From Sternotherus odoratus (Eukaryota > Chordata > Testudines > Kinosternidae): 64,000 nt of DNA. This document shows, piece by piece, positions 1-12,313 of this stretch. A program made the translations under genes and the position numbers. The notes below the pieces were generated by a model. It saw nothing but the letters and a program-made list of their open reading frames with translations, was not told the origin of the DNA and made no database searches. Every line of letters starts with the position of its first letter. The stretch's first letter is position 1. The stretch covers positions 43,918,848-43,982,847 of the forward strand of contig JAVMKO010000010.1 of the NCBI GenBank assembly GCA_032164245.1, in the 5' to 3' direction.

Positions 1-994
1 TACTAGTCAGGATAATATTTCAAGGGCTTGCTCCATCCTCAGAATTCAGGGCATCTGCTGATCATTAGCTGGAGTAAGGAAGATTCTACCCTTTCTTCTC
101 CCGCCCCCAATAGCAGGATATTTCACACTGGTTTATGTCTTCTTCTCAAGCACTCATTGGATCACACTAGATGGATCGCGGTCTTATCTGCCGAGGCAAA
201 GTGCTCCAGAGGGATCATTAGTAAGGTCCACTCTGGGTATTCTACATCCTGCTGTCCTCAGAACTCCACGTTACAGAATGGTTAAGCCGAGCACAGTTCT
301 TTCGGTCTGCTTACATATTTGAACCACAGGCTCATCGGGCCATATTATGCCTAGCAAGAAACCTCAGTAGCTTAAACGAATAGAGCTCCTGGAGTATCGT
401 TAGTGGGGTTTGCCACTGGAAACCCCCACTCTCCCCCATGCTCTCCAACCTCCTGCCCCTCATGGCCTGCTCACCTGTGTTTGGGCCCAAACAAACCCTC
501 CAGGAGGACCTGCCAAGGCAGAACTAGAGTCTGCAGAAGCTGATGCTGGTCCTGAAGGGAGTAGTGCTGTGGAGAGCAGCTGTCTTGCCCCGACTCCTCC
601 CCACTAAAGTACAGCACCCCTCTTCCCCCCAGCCATGCAGTGTGCAGATGGAGGAATGCCTGCAGAGCTAGAGGGAGGCAGGAGTTATGCTGGTTTGGGG
701 GAAATCCCTTCCCTCAAAGGGAAAACAACAGAGGTGAGGATATGGCTCTGGAGATTAGACCTAGAAAGGGCCAATCCACCCCACCCCCGATGAACCATCA
801 CAGTGCTGCTCCTTGTCACGCCTTCTCCTTGGCCAGACTCACCTGATACCGAGCCTGAGTGCTCCCCATTGCCCCTCAGGGACGCACCCTTGGCCACAGG
901 TGTTCCAAAGCGCCGTACCAACCTGTCCTCTCGCACAAGGGCACACAGCTAAGCTGGGGCAGAGGATTCGCACTTTGAAAGCCGGCTGACTTAC
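1..994. other. Partial NLRC3 intron, nothing recognised
   Basis: This is the sequence downstream of the donor at 994 on the minus strand. No exon, repeat family or RNA gene could be recognised in it. Short open frames on both strands resemble no known protein. Confidence 0.6.
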
Positions 995-1078
995 TCTAGG
1001 TTCCTCAGCGTGCAGTTAGCACGCAGCGCGTTGGCGATCTCCGGTGCCCCCTCTTGGCCGATGGAATTCTCCCGAAGG
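995..1078 (-). CDS. NLRC3: NLRC3 LRR exon (eighth visible repeat exon)
   Basis: This 84-bp exon encodes one ribonuclease-inhibitor-type LRR beginning LRENSIGQEGAPEIAN and ending TLRNL. The acceptor is TTTTCCTAG and the donor GTAAGT. It starts and ends in phase 2, like its neighbours. It aligns with the mammalian repeat LRENSISPEGAQAIAH. It is the last exon inside the window; the next repeat must lie beyond the left edge, since nothing LRR-like is visible in 1-994. Confidence 0.95.
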
Positions 1079-1837
1079 CTAGGAAAAGACAAGAGACGGG
1101 ACAAGTCACAGGGATTCCCTGCTTCCAGGGCGAGGCGTGAGAGCAGCTCAGGGCATTTCTCATTCTCTTCCAGGCACTCTCTGTATTTTAGGGCAAACAG
1201 GACAAACCACCTGGTGGTTGGGCCAGCAGGGGGCGGGAGCATCTAGGTGAGGGCTCTCCAGGGCAGATGTGGGAGGGCGAGGCCGCCTGACACATGCAGG
1301 TGAACGTTCGATGCATGAGCAGCTGCTGCAGTCACACACGTCACAGGCAGAAAAAGGATACCCCTGAATGCCCCTCCCCTCCCTTCACCCCACGCACAGC
1401 CTCCCTACGCCGGGCCCTGCTCTCTAGGCTGGAAAAAATCCCCCCGTTACAGGAGGGAGTGAAAAAACAGACTGGAACGATCAGTGCTGAACTTCTAGCC
1501 CAGCCCAGATTTTCCTCTTGCGCTGCTCCCGGGGCCTCCCTAGGTCATGTGGCTGCTTCCCCCGGTTATGCCTGCTCCCCAAGTTAGAGGGAGTTAGAAT
1601 TTCCATCTCACAGACTCCCCGCCCTGGGCCTCAGACACAGCGCGTTACTCCAGCGCCGTTGTTTTATCCTCTAGGCGGGGAGCAGCCGCAAAGGAGCGGC
1701 TGAGGTTGGGCTGGGCTATTCGGCAGAAGGATATTTTTATTTTTCCTCACCTCCCCCAAATATGAACCTCCCCCGAATATAAACCTCCTGTGTAATGCAG
1801 GCCAGAGAACAGCCCCAAATAATGCCTAGAGCAGAGC

Positions 1838-2335
1838 TCTTAGTGCTTCTCAATTTTTTTCTGTCATGCCCCCCCTAGGAAGAAGAAAACATTTCGCGCC
1901 CCCCCACTCCTCTCCGCCCCTCGCCGGCGCCGCCCCTGCCGGGCGCCAGCCTATATCTAGGGCGCGCGGCCCGGCGCGCCCGGCCAGGATGGCAGGCGGG
2001 AGGCGGGGGCGCCTCGCCCGGGGGATGCGCGCCCGGCCGGCCGGTGACTGAGCGCGGCTCTGCGCCGGGCCGTGCGCTGCGCGGGGCCCGCGGGCGGGCT
2101 GGCGGGGCGATGCTGCCGTGGAGGCGGAGCCGCGGCAGCCCAGCAAGCCGCAGGGCTACGCGGTGAGGCTGCGCCGCGCCGCGCTCGGCTCGCTGGCCCG
2201 CGCCTGCCCCGAGCGCGCGCTGCCCCGCGTGGGCAGCATGTTCCGCTCCAAGCGGCGCATGGCGCACGTCAAACGAGCCCCCCTTTACGGAGCCTCGTGC
2301 CCCCCCTGGGGGGCGCGCCCCACTATTTGAGAAAC
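1838..2335. mobile_element. CpG-rich block with hAT-like ends
   Basis: The left edge reads AGTGCTTCTCAATTTTTTTC and the right edge TATTTGAGAAACA. These are inverted versions of a TTCTCAA core typical of Charlie-type hAT termini. The interior is extremely rich in GC and CpG and has overlapping open frames on both strands, one of 70 codons at 2118-2330. No clean 8-bp target duplication is visible. It could be an old hAT element that picked up a CpG-rich genomic fragment, or simply a GC-rich non-autonomous family. It sits in an NLRC3 intron. Confidence 0.5.
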
Positions 2336-2943
2336 AAAACATCCAATGAAACGGACTAAGGCCCAGCAAACGTGTTTCCCTGACTAGCCAACGGGGAGCA
2401 GGCTGGGCTGGACTGGGACTGACCTACAAATGGAAGCTACTAAATCATCCCCAGTCCCCTGAGCCCATCAGTTCCACGTGGGTGTTTTGGAAAATGTTAA
2501 GTGTATTGGCCGAGGGAAGGTTACCGTACATTCGGGTTTCCCCGGACATCACCTCTCCTTTGATCCTCCGCCCTCTGTCCAGGTGGAGTTTTCAAATCAG
2601 AGGCAATGTCCGGGAGTTTCATAAAGAGCTGGTTCCACATCCAATTGGTCCATTCCTTGCAACTGCAGCTGATGGCCCCATCCCTGCTCACAGCCCTGGG
2701 GTGGGGTGGAGGAAAGCCCCACAGGGAGATGCTGATGGACGGGCTGGCGCAGTGTCCAGGGTCTGCACCAGCCACCCTGTCACCATGAGAGAGAGCAACA
2801 ATGCTCCCCCGCCTCAAGAGTGAGGCCACAGGTACCCCCTCAGGTACCCCCAAATACTCCCTCTCCAGCACCCCCTAAATGCCCTCTCCTGTCCCAAGAC
2901 ACACTCTTCCAGCACCCTGCAAATACCCACTCCTGTCCTAGTA

Positions 2944-2967
2944 CATACACACACACACACACACACC
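2944..2967. repeat. (CA)n microsatellite
   Basis: A run of about 12 CA dinucleotides sits next to a C-rich imperfect tandem stretch (about 2830-3000, motif like CACCCCCTAAATGCCCTCTCC). Confidence 0.9.
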
Positions 2968-3542
2968 CCTCGGACACCCGGAAATACCCCCCCATACACT
3001 TCCTCCAACTCTCCCACCCACCCCACCCAGCTGGCAGTGTCCTCTTTTTGGGAACCTGAAATACAGAAACCCTAGGCCAAGGAAAACTGGGGGAGAGGGG
3101 GATCTTCTTTGGCTTGCAATGGTTTCACTGCTAGCAGCAGGATTAGAAAAAGCCCAGCTGAGCTGATACACTTCACAAGGGAAAAAACCAACCAAGTTAG
3201 AAGAGAAGCTGCTCAGCTGTATGAAGAGGTGACACCTACCAAATTGGAATCCAGACCAATGAGCTGGGTGCAAACCCATTACCCCCCCAGGCCGGAACCC
3301 TCCCCCCCCCCATGCTGGTCCCATTCACCCAGGAGCTGAAGGATGGGGGAAGGGGGGGGCCTGGTTCAGTAGCAAGGAACTCCTGCTAAAAACAAGATTC
3401 CTGCCAGAGAGCCCTGGGTGGTGCTGTGCCAAATGACGCAATTCTAGTGGTGACAAGCCATGGTGGATGGCCCCCACTGTCCGTGTGCGCGATCTGAGTG
3501 GGGCAGCGCCAGGAAGAGGGGAGAGCTGAGACCAAGACTTAC

Positions 3543-3626
3543 TTGAGGCTGATGAGGCCCCGGTTGGAGCGCAGCGCCCCTATCAGCGCCGTGACCCCTG
3601 TGTTACTGATCGAATTGCTCTGGAGG
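3543..3626 (-). CDS. NLRC3: NLRC3 LRR exon (seventh visible)
   Basis: This 84-bp phase-2 exon encodes LQSNSISNTGVTALIGAL... ending LISL. The acceptor is GTTTTAG and the donor GTAAGT. The mammalian counterpart begins LQSNSISDAGVAALMGAL, so most positions are identical. The consensus Leu, Asn and Gly positions of an NLR-type LRR are all kept. Confidence 0.96.
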
Positions 3627-5017
3627 CTAAAACACAACGAGATAGAGCAGAGAGTCACCACAGGAACGACGTGGCAGGCGTCCGTACCGGCCCAGCACTG
3701 GATGAGATCCCCTTGTGTGGTTTAGAGTGAATTCACTGTGGCAAAACGTGCCGGCCTGCTGGACGTCCTGGACAGGTCGTCAGACCCCGGAAACCAAACC
3801 CCCACCCCCCACCAATGGAGGAGGGGCCACAGAGCCAGCAATCAGCTAAGCAGTGGGGGCACCAAATGATAAAGCAGGAGCAGGAGTGAGGGTCACAGGT
3901 TCAGAATGGGGCAGTGGGGACCCCAAGCAGAGCGCTGCAGACAATGCCCCTGCCCCCCAAAGGAGTCCCGAGAGCCAGTGATGCCACCCAGAGGAGCTCT
4001 GCTTGGAGACAGGAGGTAAGTAGAGGCTCAAAAATAGACTCTGTGGGTGCAGGGCACATGCCTGTCCAGCTTCCTCTTCTGGGACTGACACACACCCCTC
4101 CAGAGATGGCTGGCTAGGAGGCCCCTGGACTGCCTGGGGCCACACACGGGGAGCAGGTAAGGAGAAGAGGGGGGGGAATGTTCAGCCAGAGCCCTGGCAG
4201 GCCGTCCTCGGGGAGGTGTGCGCGGAGGTCCCCCTCCTGGCACAGAAGGGACACATGCTCCCAGGGAAAGGTGCCAGACTGAGAAGACACAAGTCTTCCA
4301 TTGCCCCCAGGACAGGGACAGTGCAGGCAAGGGCAGCAGGCGCCCTGCCCATGGTGCCAGGTTACCTTGCCCCAGTCCTGAGCAGAAAGGAACACGTCTG
4401 TGGGGACGGAGGGCTGCTTGGTTTCTAAGGCGAGTCAGTCTGCAGCCGCTCCGCTGAAACGCCTAACCAGGGTGGAGATGTTTTGTGATGGACCCCACGA
4501 GGGAGCAGACAGTGGACAGCAACTCATTTCCCTCAGGCCACTAAACCTCTAGCAGGGAAACAACTCTGGGCACAACAGAAGAGGGCTGGATGCAACGGGG
4601 GAAGCCGAGGCTCCTTATGCCACCCGCAGTCCTCCTATATGGTTTGCTGAATCTTCCTGCTACTACCCTCCTCTGAAACTACCAAGACTTTCAGGGAGAC
4701 TTCCTGGAACTGGTCCCCCACAGACAATGTATCCCTAAAGCCATCACACCCTGGCATTCCCCTCAGCCCTACAGATCGTCAATGGGAAATTTCCCCAAAG
4801 GAACCTACCAGCTCCTTCCCTGAAAAGGCCCCTACTGCTTTCCATGGACATGAGTTGGGGGAACAGACAAGGATGGGGTAAGAGGCAACTCCAGATCACT
4901 CTGGATCCCCTGCCGCTGCCCTGGGGAGAGCTGAGTGGCAGAGCGTTAACAAGCGCTCTTTGGCAGTGAAGAACAATGTGTCGGGTGCTCCAGGCACTCG
5001 AGGGGCAAGGGACTTAC

Positions 5018-5101
5018 TCCAGGGTCTTGAGACTGTGATTCACTCTCAGAGCTTCGGCCAAGGCTACCGAGCCAGCGTCCCCCACACAGTTACTGGAGAG
5101 G
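5018..5101 (-). CDS. NLRC3: NLRC3 LRR exon (sixth visible)
   Basis: This 84-bp phase-2 exon encodes LSSNCVGDAGSVALAEALRV and ends SLKTL. The acceptor is TGTCGCAG and the donor GTAAGT. The split codon at its start joins AT from the previous exon to C, giving Ile where mammals have Met (MFSSNSIGDGG). The LRR framework is intact. Confidence 0.96.
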
Positions 5102-5987
5102 CTGCGACAAAGGAAAGGAAGATCAGCCATTAGCAGTTGTGAAATTGCAGCTGGAACCCAGAGGCTGGGGATCCCAATCAGCCTGAGAAAAGCCAGCAGG
5201 TGCCCCACCCTTGGCCCCCTAGTGAGGGGGTGGCTTGGTTTCCTCAGTTGCCCCCTCCACAGTGGGGGCCCCTCTCCCCTGTAAGGGGAATCCCTGCCAA
5301 CATGGCTGCCAAGCAGCCGGGCAGTCAGGAAGCAAGGCTATAGCTGCAGAGCCCCAGATGGTCTGCGTGGATGGCCGTGTCCATGGAGATCCCAGAGATC
5401 CCTTCCAGTCTCAAGGTATCCACCAGGGTTTGGGGCCCACACGCTTGCCGCAGGAGGACACTCGGCAGTGAGCAGAGTCCAAACCCTGGCCTCCCGATGA
5501 AGAATGCACAGGAACCCCTGCCCGGGGAGTCTCATGGGATTCCTTGTCCCTGACCAGTTCTTATCACACACGACTTTCCTGTCCCCGTGGTAACAGCCAC
5601 ACGTCCATCCACACTCATGAAGCTGTACACAGGGTGCAGCGCTTGGGCTGGGGTCAGTTTCACTATAAGGTCCCTGCTGATCTACTACAAGGTACATCAC
5701 ATGGAAACTCCGGTGAGTATAAAACGTTCCTTCCATGCTCATGAAAAGACTCCCTGACCTCCCACCCAGTGCACGTAGGGCCAGATTCTGCCATTCTGAG
5801 CCACAACGAATAGTCAGTTCATTGCTCCATGAGAAACCACACTGATTTCAATGGGACCACCCATGGAATAGAGGTGGCAATATCTGGCCTTTCTTGTATA
5901 GCATGTCATAATAGATTGGGACAGATCCTAAGAGACTCGGAAGTTAGTGTCACCCCAGTTGTCGCTCATCTCTCTGTCAATCCTTAC

Positions 5988-6071
5988 ATCAGTTCCCTGA
6001 GATTCCCGTTCTGCATCAGCGCTTCTGCTATTTTCTTTGCACCTTGGGGCCCAATGGAGTTCTTCTGAAGG
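5988..6071 (-). CDS. NLRC3: NLRC3 LRR exon (fifth visible)
   Basis: This 84-bp phase-2 exon encodes LQKNSIGPQGAKKIAEAL and ends NLREL. The acceptor is TTCTTCACAG and the donor GTAAGG. The first ten residues differ by at most one from the mammalian repeat LQKNSIGPMGAQ. Confidence 0.96.
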
Positions 6072-6511
6072 CTGTGAAGAAGACAGAATCACCCATAAAC
6101 TTCAAAAAGAGGGAGTCAGCTCTCCATCAATAACACACTTTAACTTTCTTCTTCTGACTTGAGCTCTCCCATTTCTGGCTGAGGCACTTCTGCCTCTGTA
6201 TATTTTGTACTCTCCTCATGCCTACAAGTAGCTTTGGTGCACACTTTTGCTATTTATACCTTCATCCCATCTCTTATCACGCTCTACTAGACCTAGATCC
6301 TCAAATTCTCTGTGGACAGCTGCCCCAGGTAAGCTGGTGGGTGGACTTTTCCATACAGTGGAAGATGACAGACTAGCTGGCCTGGTCACTTCAGGTAACG
6401 TCCAGGATCACGTTATCAGCCATTACCATACCAACAGACATCATCATCAAGGCAAATCCTTGCCGATCAAGCATCACACTGACATCCCACTCTGTTACAT
6501 TCGACCTGACC

Positions 6512-7282
6512 TAAAATCATAGCAAGGTTGGGCTGATCAGGACCTTGAGAGGTCATTGAGTCCAGCCCCTGAGCTGTGGCAGGACGGAGTAAACCTAGAC
6601 CATCCCTGACAGGTGTTTATCAACCTGTTCTGAAAAACAGAGGTGCCACAACTTCCCTTGGACGCCTGTTCCAGAGCGTAACTATCCTTATAGTCAGAAC
6701 GTTTTTCCCAATATCTAACCTAAATCTCCCTTGCCTCCAATTAATCCCATTAGTTCTTGTCCTGTCTTCAGTGGACATGGAGAACAATTCATCACAGTCC
6801 TGTTTATAACAGCTCCTCATGTATTTGAACACAGGTATCAGGTGGGGACTCAGTCTTTTCTCAAGACTAAATTTGCCCAGATTTTTTAAACCTTTCCTCA
6901 TAGGTCAGGTTTACTAAACCTTTTATCCTTTTGGTTGCTCTCCTCTGGATTCTCTCCAGTTTGTCCACATCTTCCTAACGTGAGGCGACCAGAACTGGAC
7001 ACAGTATCCAGCTGAGGCCTCACTAGTGCTGAGTATAGCAGGACAACTACCTCCCATGTCTTACATAGAACATTCCTATTAATACACCCCAGAATGATAT
7101 TAGTATTTTTTTGCACTTGCATCACACTGTTGCCTCACATTCAATGTGTGATCTACTCTAGCCTCCAGATCCTTTTCAGCACTACTACCACCTAGTCAGT
7201 TATTCCCCATTTTTTCGCTGTGCATTTCATTTTTGCTTCTTAAGTGTAGAAGTTTGCACTTAGCTTTATCTTCTTATTGGTT
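6512..7282 (-). mobile_element. CR1 LINE 3' fragment, minus strand
   Basis: Read on the minus strand, two adjacent frames give the CR1 C-terminal signature (residues like [16 protein letters not shown], then EKRLSPHLIPVFKYMR and RFRLDIGKNV). These are followed by the CR1 3' end near 6513 (GACTCAATGACCTCTCAAGG). The frame is broken, and the copy is 5'-truncated and intronic. Confidence 0.88.
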
Positions 7283-7806
7283 AGAATAAATAAGACAGAC
7301 CCCACCATCTATCATGTTTCCTTCAGTTCGGCTGTGTCCTGCCCCCTCCTGCTCCTTGAACAGAAAAGAGTCTCTCTCCACACACGGCCTCTGCCCACTT
7401 TTGAGCACTGCAATTGCAGTAGATTTAGCACATTGTAGGTGAATGGGTTTGAGGGAATGTGGTTCCCGTAAGATGGAAACCAGCTTTAATGTGAGCAGCG
7501 CAGGCTTCCTTGTGTGAAATGGTGGCACCTTTGTGACTGGAGTCTGGGCACAACTCCTCCTCCAGTGGAGGAGGAACCGTGTTTAGTGGAGTGCAGAGAC
7601 ATGATTAAGTGTCTGAGTAGACACGGAGCAGTTGTCCTCGGTCCCACAATCCATCTGCCTGTGCTTTCAGCTGGCCCGGACCAGGAGGCCAAGCCAAAAG
7701 GAGAATTAGCAGCAGGCTGCTGTGACCACAGCGCTGCCCTTGCAGATTGCTGTGGAAAGGGGCAGACAGCAAACTATAGGGGAGCTCAGGTGTTAGAATC
7801 ACTCAC

Positions 7807-7890
7807 TGCAAAGTTGTCAGTTTGTGGTTGGTTAAAAGGGCCTCAGCCAGGAATTTAGCACCATCTTCCTTGATCACGTTATTCTGGAGA
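7807..7890 (-). CDS. NLRC3: NLRC3 LRR exon (fourth visible)
   Basis: This 84-bp phase-2 exon encodes LQNNVIKEDGAKFLAEALLT and ends KLTTL. The acceptor is CTCTGCAG and the donor GTGAGT. It matches the mammalian repeat LQGNTVRDDGARSMAEAL in position and pattern. It is more diverged than its neighbours, as is also true of this repeat in mammals. Confidence 0.95.
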
Positions 7891-8503
7891 CTGCAGAGAT
7901 AAAGCAACACAATTATTGGGGGGAAAACTGGGAATTAGAGGAAGATGCAGCCACATACTGTCCCAGTCTGTCTCATATTAGCCTTGCCATGGCCAGAGGC
8001 AAATGGTATAAAAGAGTGAACCCCCAGGCACCTGAACTTCCTGGGCTGTTCTTTTCCTAGCACGCCTCCCGAGTCTTGCCTCCAGCCCCTGCCTTTTGGG
8101 ACTGCCTCCTGCCCCCTTAACAGCCTACCTCTTCCAGGCACTCTTGCCCTTTCTCTTCTCCCTCCCTTGTGTTTAAGATGCTGGGGCTGAGTTACACATT
8201 CCTTCATACCACACCACACGCCTCTTCACACCACTCCAGCACAGCACAGCAAACAACCCTCCACACCACTCCATCTTGGTTAAAGAGTCTTTAAAGTGGC
8301 TGTAGATTACATGGACATCCACTTTACACATCTGCCCGCACACTGCCAGCGCGGGGTAAAGCAGCCTGAGGGTAACTGAGACATCCCATCCTTTGTTTTT
8401 TATATTGTTTTATAGGCCACTTCTATCCCTCCATTTCCTCCTCTGCCTAGTCTCCCTTCTGCCTGCCTCTTCCCCACCCTTCAGTGCAGTCAGAAGAGCA
8501 TAA

Positions 8504-8802
8504 AACAACATAGGAACAGCCATACTGGGTCAGACCAGTATCCTGTCTCCTGACTGTGGATAATACAAGGTGCATCAGAGGGAATGAACAGAGCAGGGCA
8601 ATCATCATGTGATCTATCCTGTGTCATCCAGTCCCAGCCTCTGGCAGTCAGCGGTTTAGGACACCCAGAAGATGGAGTTGTCTCTCTGACCATTCTTGGC
8701 TAACAGCCATTGACGGACCTGTCCTCCAGGAACTTATCGAGTTCTTTTTTTAACCCAATTGTACTTTTAGCCTTCACATCATCTCCTTGTTCCATAGCCA
8801 AA
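8504..8802 (-). mobile_element. CR1 LINE 3' end fragment
   Basis: The reverse complement carries the common reptilian CR1 tail (ACTGGTCTGACCCAGTATGG near 8520). It is a short 5'-truncated copy with no coding potential. Confidence 0.8.
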
Positions 8803-9477
8803 GTGCAAATATTACACTTACGAGTATGCAGTACGTTTATAGGTACAGACAATTTGTCCTGGACCTGACCTCATCTTATTAAAGAAAAGGGATAGCAGAG
8901 AAAATCCAAGGACAGAATGCAGATGTTGCTGTCTCTCTCACTGCAGGGAAGCCTACAATTAGCACAAGGCAATGACCTCTGCCATTCTGACCCTTCAACC
9001 CAACACCACAGGCAATGTTTCTAATGCTGGGACAGTCCTTTTGACACAACACCATAAAGCACAGCATCACTGTGAACGCATCCCTCACTTCCACTGGGCA
9101 TCTGGAGAGAACTAAGGAGAACCTCTTCAAGGTAGCTTCTCCTGGGTCCCCTGTAAAGTTAAGAGGGACTCTCAGGAATGGTCTGCTTCTGCCAAAGCCC
9201 TGTCAGGAAAGGATTGTTCCTGGACGTTGCAAATGACATGTCATTTCTATGGCTACTGCACTTGTGACAACCACCTGCTGCACGCTGACTGTACTTGTAC
9301 TGGGATGAAGGCAGCCGTTTACTAACCACAATCTTTCTAGTCTAGTCAATTGAACATCTGATAGCCAGTGAGATGAAGATTGTTCACACCCACACAGCGG
9401 TCTCTCACACATACAATTATGTCTATTATGAATTAGCTTTCAGAAGAAGCCAAGGAAGGGAAACCAACAGCACTTAC

Positions 9478-9561
9478 TTCAGGGAGAGTAGGACTTGGTT
9501 TATTTTCAGTGCGTCAGCCAGTGCTTTTGCCCCTGTGGGTCCAATGGCGTTACTGCGAAGG
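9478..9561 (-). CDS. NLRC3: NLRC3 LRR exon (third visible)
   Basis: This 84-bp phase-2 exon encodes LRSNAIGPTGAKALADALKI and ends VLLSL. The acceptor is GTCTCTCAG and the donor GTAAGT. It is close to mammalian LRGNSIGPQGAKALADALKI. The codon split at the 3' border is AA plus the next exon's T (Asn). Confidence 0.96.
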
Positions 9562-9759
9562 CTGAGAGACAGAAAAGCTAAAATTAAACAATCCAGACAG
9601 GAACAAAACTGGCCTGACAAGGGAGAGTTAAAGGTGGACATTCAGTAAAAACCCTGATCTTCCCAGCCACTGGGGCTTAGCCGCTGTTACTGGAACTCAG
9701 GGTGTCTTTAATGCAGTTTAATAGATCGTCATGGGAGGAGCCAAGAGTCAACTGTCCAT

Positions 9760-10575
9760 CATTACAGGCCAGCTGGCCCATTGTGATCATCTAGTCTGAC
9801 CTCCTGTAGGACCCAGGCCAGAGGTCTTCCCTGAATTACTGTAGTTCCTGTCTGAACTAGAGCAGAGCTTTTAGAAAACCATCCAGCCTTGTTTGAAAAC
9901 TTGCCAGTGATGGAGAATCCACCATAACCTTTGGTAAGTGGTTCCATTGGTTAAGAACCCTCATTGTTAAAATTTGTACCTTATTTCCAATCTTAAATTT
10001 GTCTACCTTCAACTTCCAGCCATTGGACCTTTTTAGATCTTTGCTTGACTGAAGAGCTTATTGTCAATTCTGTTCCCTATGTAGGTATTTAACAGATTGT
10101 GATCAAATCACCCCTTGACCTTCCTTTGTTAAGCTAATTAAACTCAAGGAGCTCAGACTGTCACTGTAAGGCAGGTTTTCCAATCCTTTAATCATCTTTG
10201 CAGCTCTTCTCTGAACCTTCTCTAAGTTATCAACATTCTTCTTGAACTGGGGACACCAGAACTGGACACAGGATTCCAGCAGTGGTTCTGCTAGGGCCAA
10301 AGAGATGTATTATAACCTCCCTGTTCCTACTCGAGGTTCCCCTGTTTATATGTTCAAGGATCACATTAGCTCTTTTCAGCACAGCGTCACACTGGGAGCT
10401 CATCGTCAGCTGATTACCCACCATGACCCCCAAGTCTCTTTCAGAGTCACTGATTTTCAGGGTAGAGTCCCCCATCCCACAAGGACAGCCTACGTTCTTT
10501 GTTCCTAGGTGTATAGCCTTGCATCGAAAAGTTGAGTACATTTCACACCCCTGACTATTATTGAAAATCATTTAC
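9760..10575 (-). mobile_element. CR1 LINE 3' portion, minus strand
   Basis: On the minus strand the reading frames give the CR1 signature SERDLGVMVGNQL followed by a 3' end with CACAATGGGCCAGCTGGC near 9775. Stops and frameshifts interrupt it. It is 5'-truncated and intronic. Confidence 0.88.
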
Positions 10576-10666
10576 ATCACAAATAAATAACTGTGAAACT
10601 GAGGTTGTAGAGAGAGTTTTTCACACCCAAAGAAGGAAAATTACAGCGTCTTACACGTCTCCTGGA

Positions 10667-11097
10667 CAGGGCTGGCGACAGAAATTTGGGGGCTCCCTAT
10701 TCTGATAGTTTGGGACCCCCCCAGCCCAGCCGACAGCGGATGCCCCCCCCCCCAGCCCAGCCCAGCCGACAGCGGCTGGGCCCCCACCCCAGCCCAGCCC
10801 AGCCCAGCCCAGCCCAGCCCAGCTGGCGCTCCCCCCCCCCCCCCGCCAGCTGATAGCTGGCGGCAGCGGGAGCGAGAGCAGCGTGAGCCGCCCTTTCTCT
10901 CCCCCTCCCCCCCCCCCCCCGCTTCCCCCGGACAGCGCTGCTGCCGCCGGCGCGCTCGCAGCTCCTGCCGGGGCCAGGCGCACTTGTCCGGAGGGAGCCG
11001 CGCCGCCTCCCCGCCCCTTCCCCGCTCTCCAGGTCCGGCGACAAGGGGGGATGACAACGGGTACAGCTGTGTACCGGGGGCCCCGTCGCCGGCCCTG
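10667..11097. mobile_element. GC-rich non-autonomous hAT element, copy 1
   Basis: The terminal inverted repeats are CAGGGCTGGCGACAG and CGTCGCCGGCCCTG. The element is flanked by a perfect 8-bp target duplication CTCCTGGA (10659-10666 and 11098-11105), which is diagnostic of hAT-type insertion. The interior is very GC-rich with runs of CCCAGCC and poly-C, and it creates long spurious open frames. Copies at 35311 and 36318 share its termini. Confidence 0.9.
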
Positions 11098-11105
11098 CTC
11101 CTGGA

Positions 11106-11894
11106 TAACTTTTTGGGGTCCCTCATTTTGAATCTTTGTCACAGATCATGTTCCACATCTGGGCTAGTGCAGGTTGTGAGGTATGTCACTTGTAACAGGC
11201 TACTGACCGCCACAGTTAGTTTCCATGTTCCCAGGGTCTGCATGAATGTCCACTAAAGACAATGGAAAGACTCCCATCACCTTCAGTGGACATCGTATCA
11301 GGCCACCAATGAACTAGGAATGAATGTTGCTCATGTGTAGCCAGAGATCTTTGAGATGGACTCTGCACTGTCACACTCATTAGGGGATGCATTGGTGGGC
11401 ATCAGCCCTGCACTGCCGGCGCATCCCAGGAGTGGGAATGTGTCGAGGCTACGCCAAGAGGAATCTTGAAATCCACAATGCTCGTTCATTCTGAACGTGG
11501 GGGGAGCAGGGAAGGGATTTTAACCTTTGATTTTTTCACAAGAGGGCAACGCAGGAGCTTAGTGGATTTCAGCTGTTCAAGCTACTTTGGGGTTGGAATC
11601 TTTGAAATCTGGCGACAGCTGATTCTCAGAAAGAGAAAACAAGCTTGGCAGCTGACATTTCTCTCATTAGTCACCAGTCTAAAATACTACAAACAATGAC
11701 ATTCAACTCTGAGAGCTGATTACTGTGGGCAGGAGCCATCCTCCAATGTGGAGAAAATTAAGGTCAGTTGACGTCAACTGTTCTATTTAATCCATTTTTA
11801 TGAAGGAAACAGCTGACGGCATGCGAGTGCACTACAGGCGCCCATGTTTGCCCACAGGGTGGACAACATCAACTAGGAATCATACAAAACTTAC
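11106..11894. other. NLRC3 intron, nothing recognised
   Basis: No repeat family, exon or RNA gene was recognised between the hAT element and the LRR exon at 11895. Confidence 0.5.
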
Positions 11895-11978
11895 TCCAGT
11901 GCCGTCAAGCTCCTGTTGACCATGAGGGATCTGGCAAGGGCTTTGGCCCCTTTGTTACTGATCTGGTTTTCTGCCAAG
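11895..11978 (-). CDS. NLRC3: NLRC3 LRR exon (second visible)
   Basis: This 84-bp phase-2 exon encodes LAENQISNKGAKALARSLMV and ends SLTAL. The acceptor is CCGGACAG and the donor GTAAGT. It is almost identical to mammalian NLRC3 (LAENQISNKGAKALARSLLV), which makes it the strongest family identifier among the repeat exons. Confidence 0.97.
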
Positions 11979-12313
11979 CTGTCCGGAAAAAGAAACTGGA
12001 GTTAGCATCTAGCCCAAGGAGAACAAATACAGTTCCTGGCCCATTACATCCCTCCATGCCCACTACCAGCCACAGAAACTGCCAAGGACACAGCTAAGGA
12101 GATGACCATGTTACATTTGACAAATACAATTCCATTGTTCCATTATAAGATCATGGTAACCCTTTGGAAACCAGTTGATCCCTAGGTATAGGTCATCTGG
12201 GGACTGAGGGCAATGGCAGGTGCAGGGAGAGATGCTGGCTGTTGACAGACCTAGATGGACTGGAATTCATTCCTGCAACGAGTCCCAAATATTTTATGAA
12301 CGCCAGCCAGTAC

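Noticed and set aside
1875..2369. 164-codon minus-strand frame in the CpG-rich block
   Set aside because: It is Ala/Arg/Gly/Pro-rich because of base composition; frames are open on both strands and none resembles a known protein.
10641..11142. Overlapping 115-163-codon open frames on the minus strand
   Set aside because: They lie in the GC-rich hAT element, where poly-C/CCCAGCC runs exclude stops.
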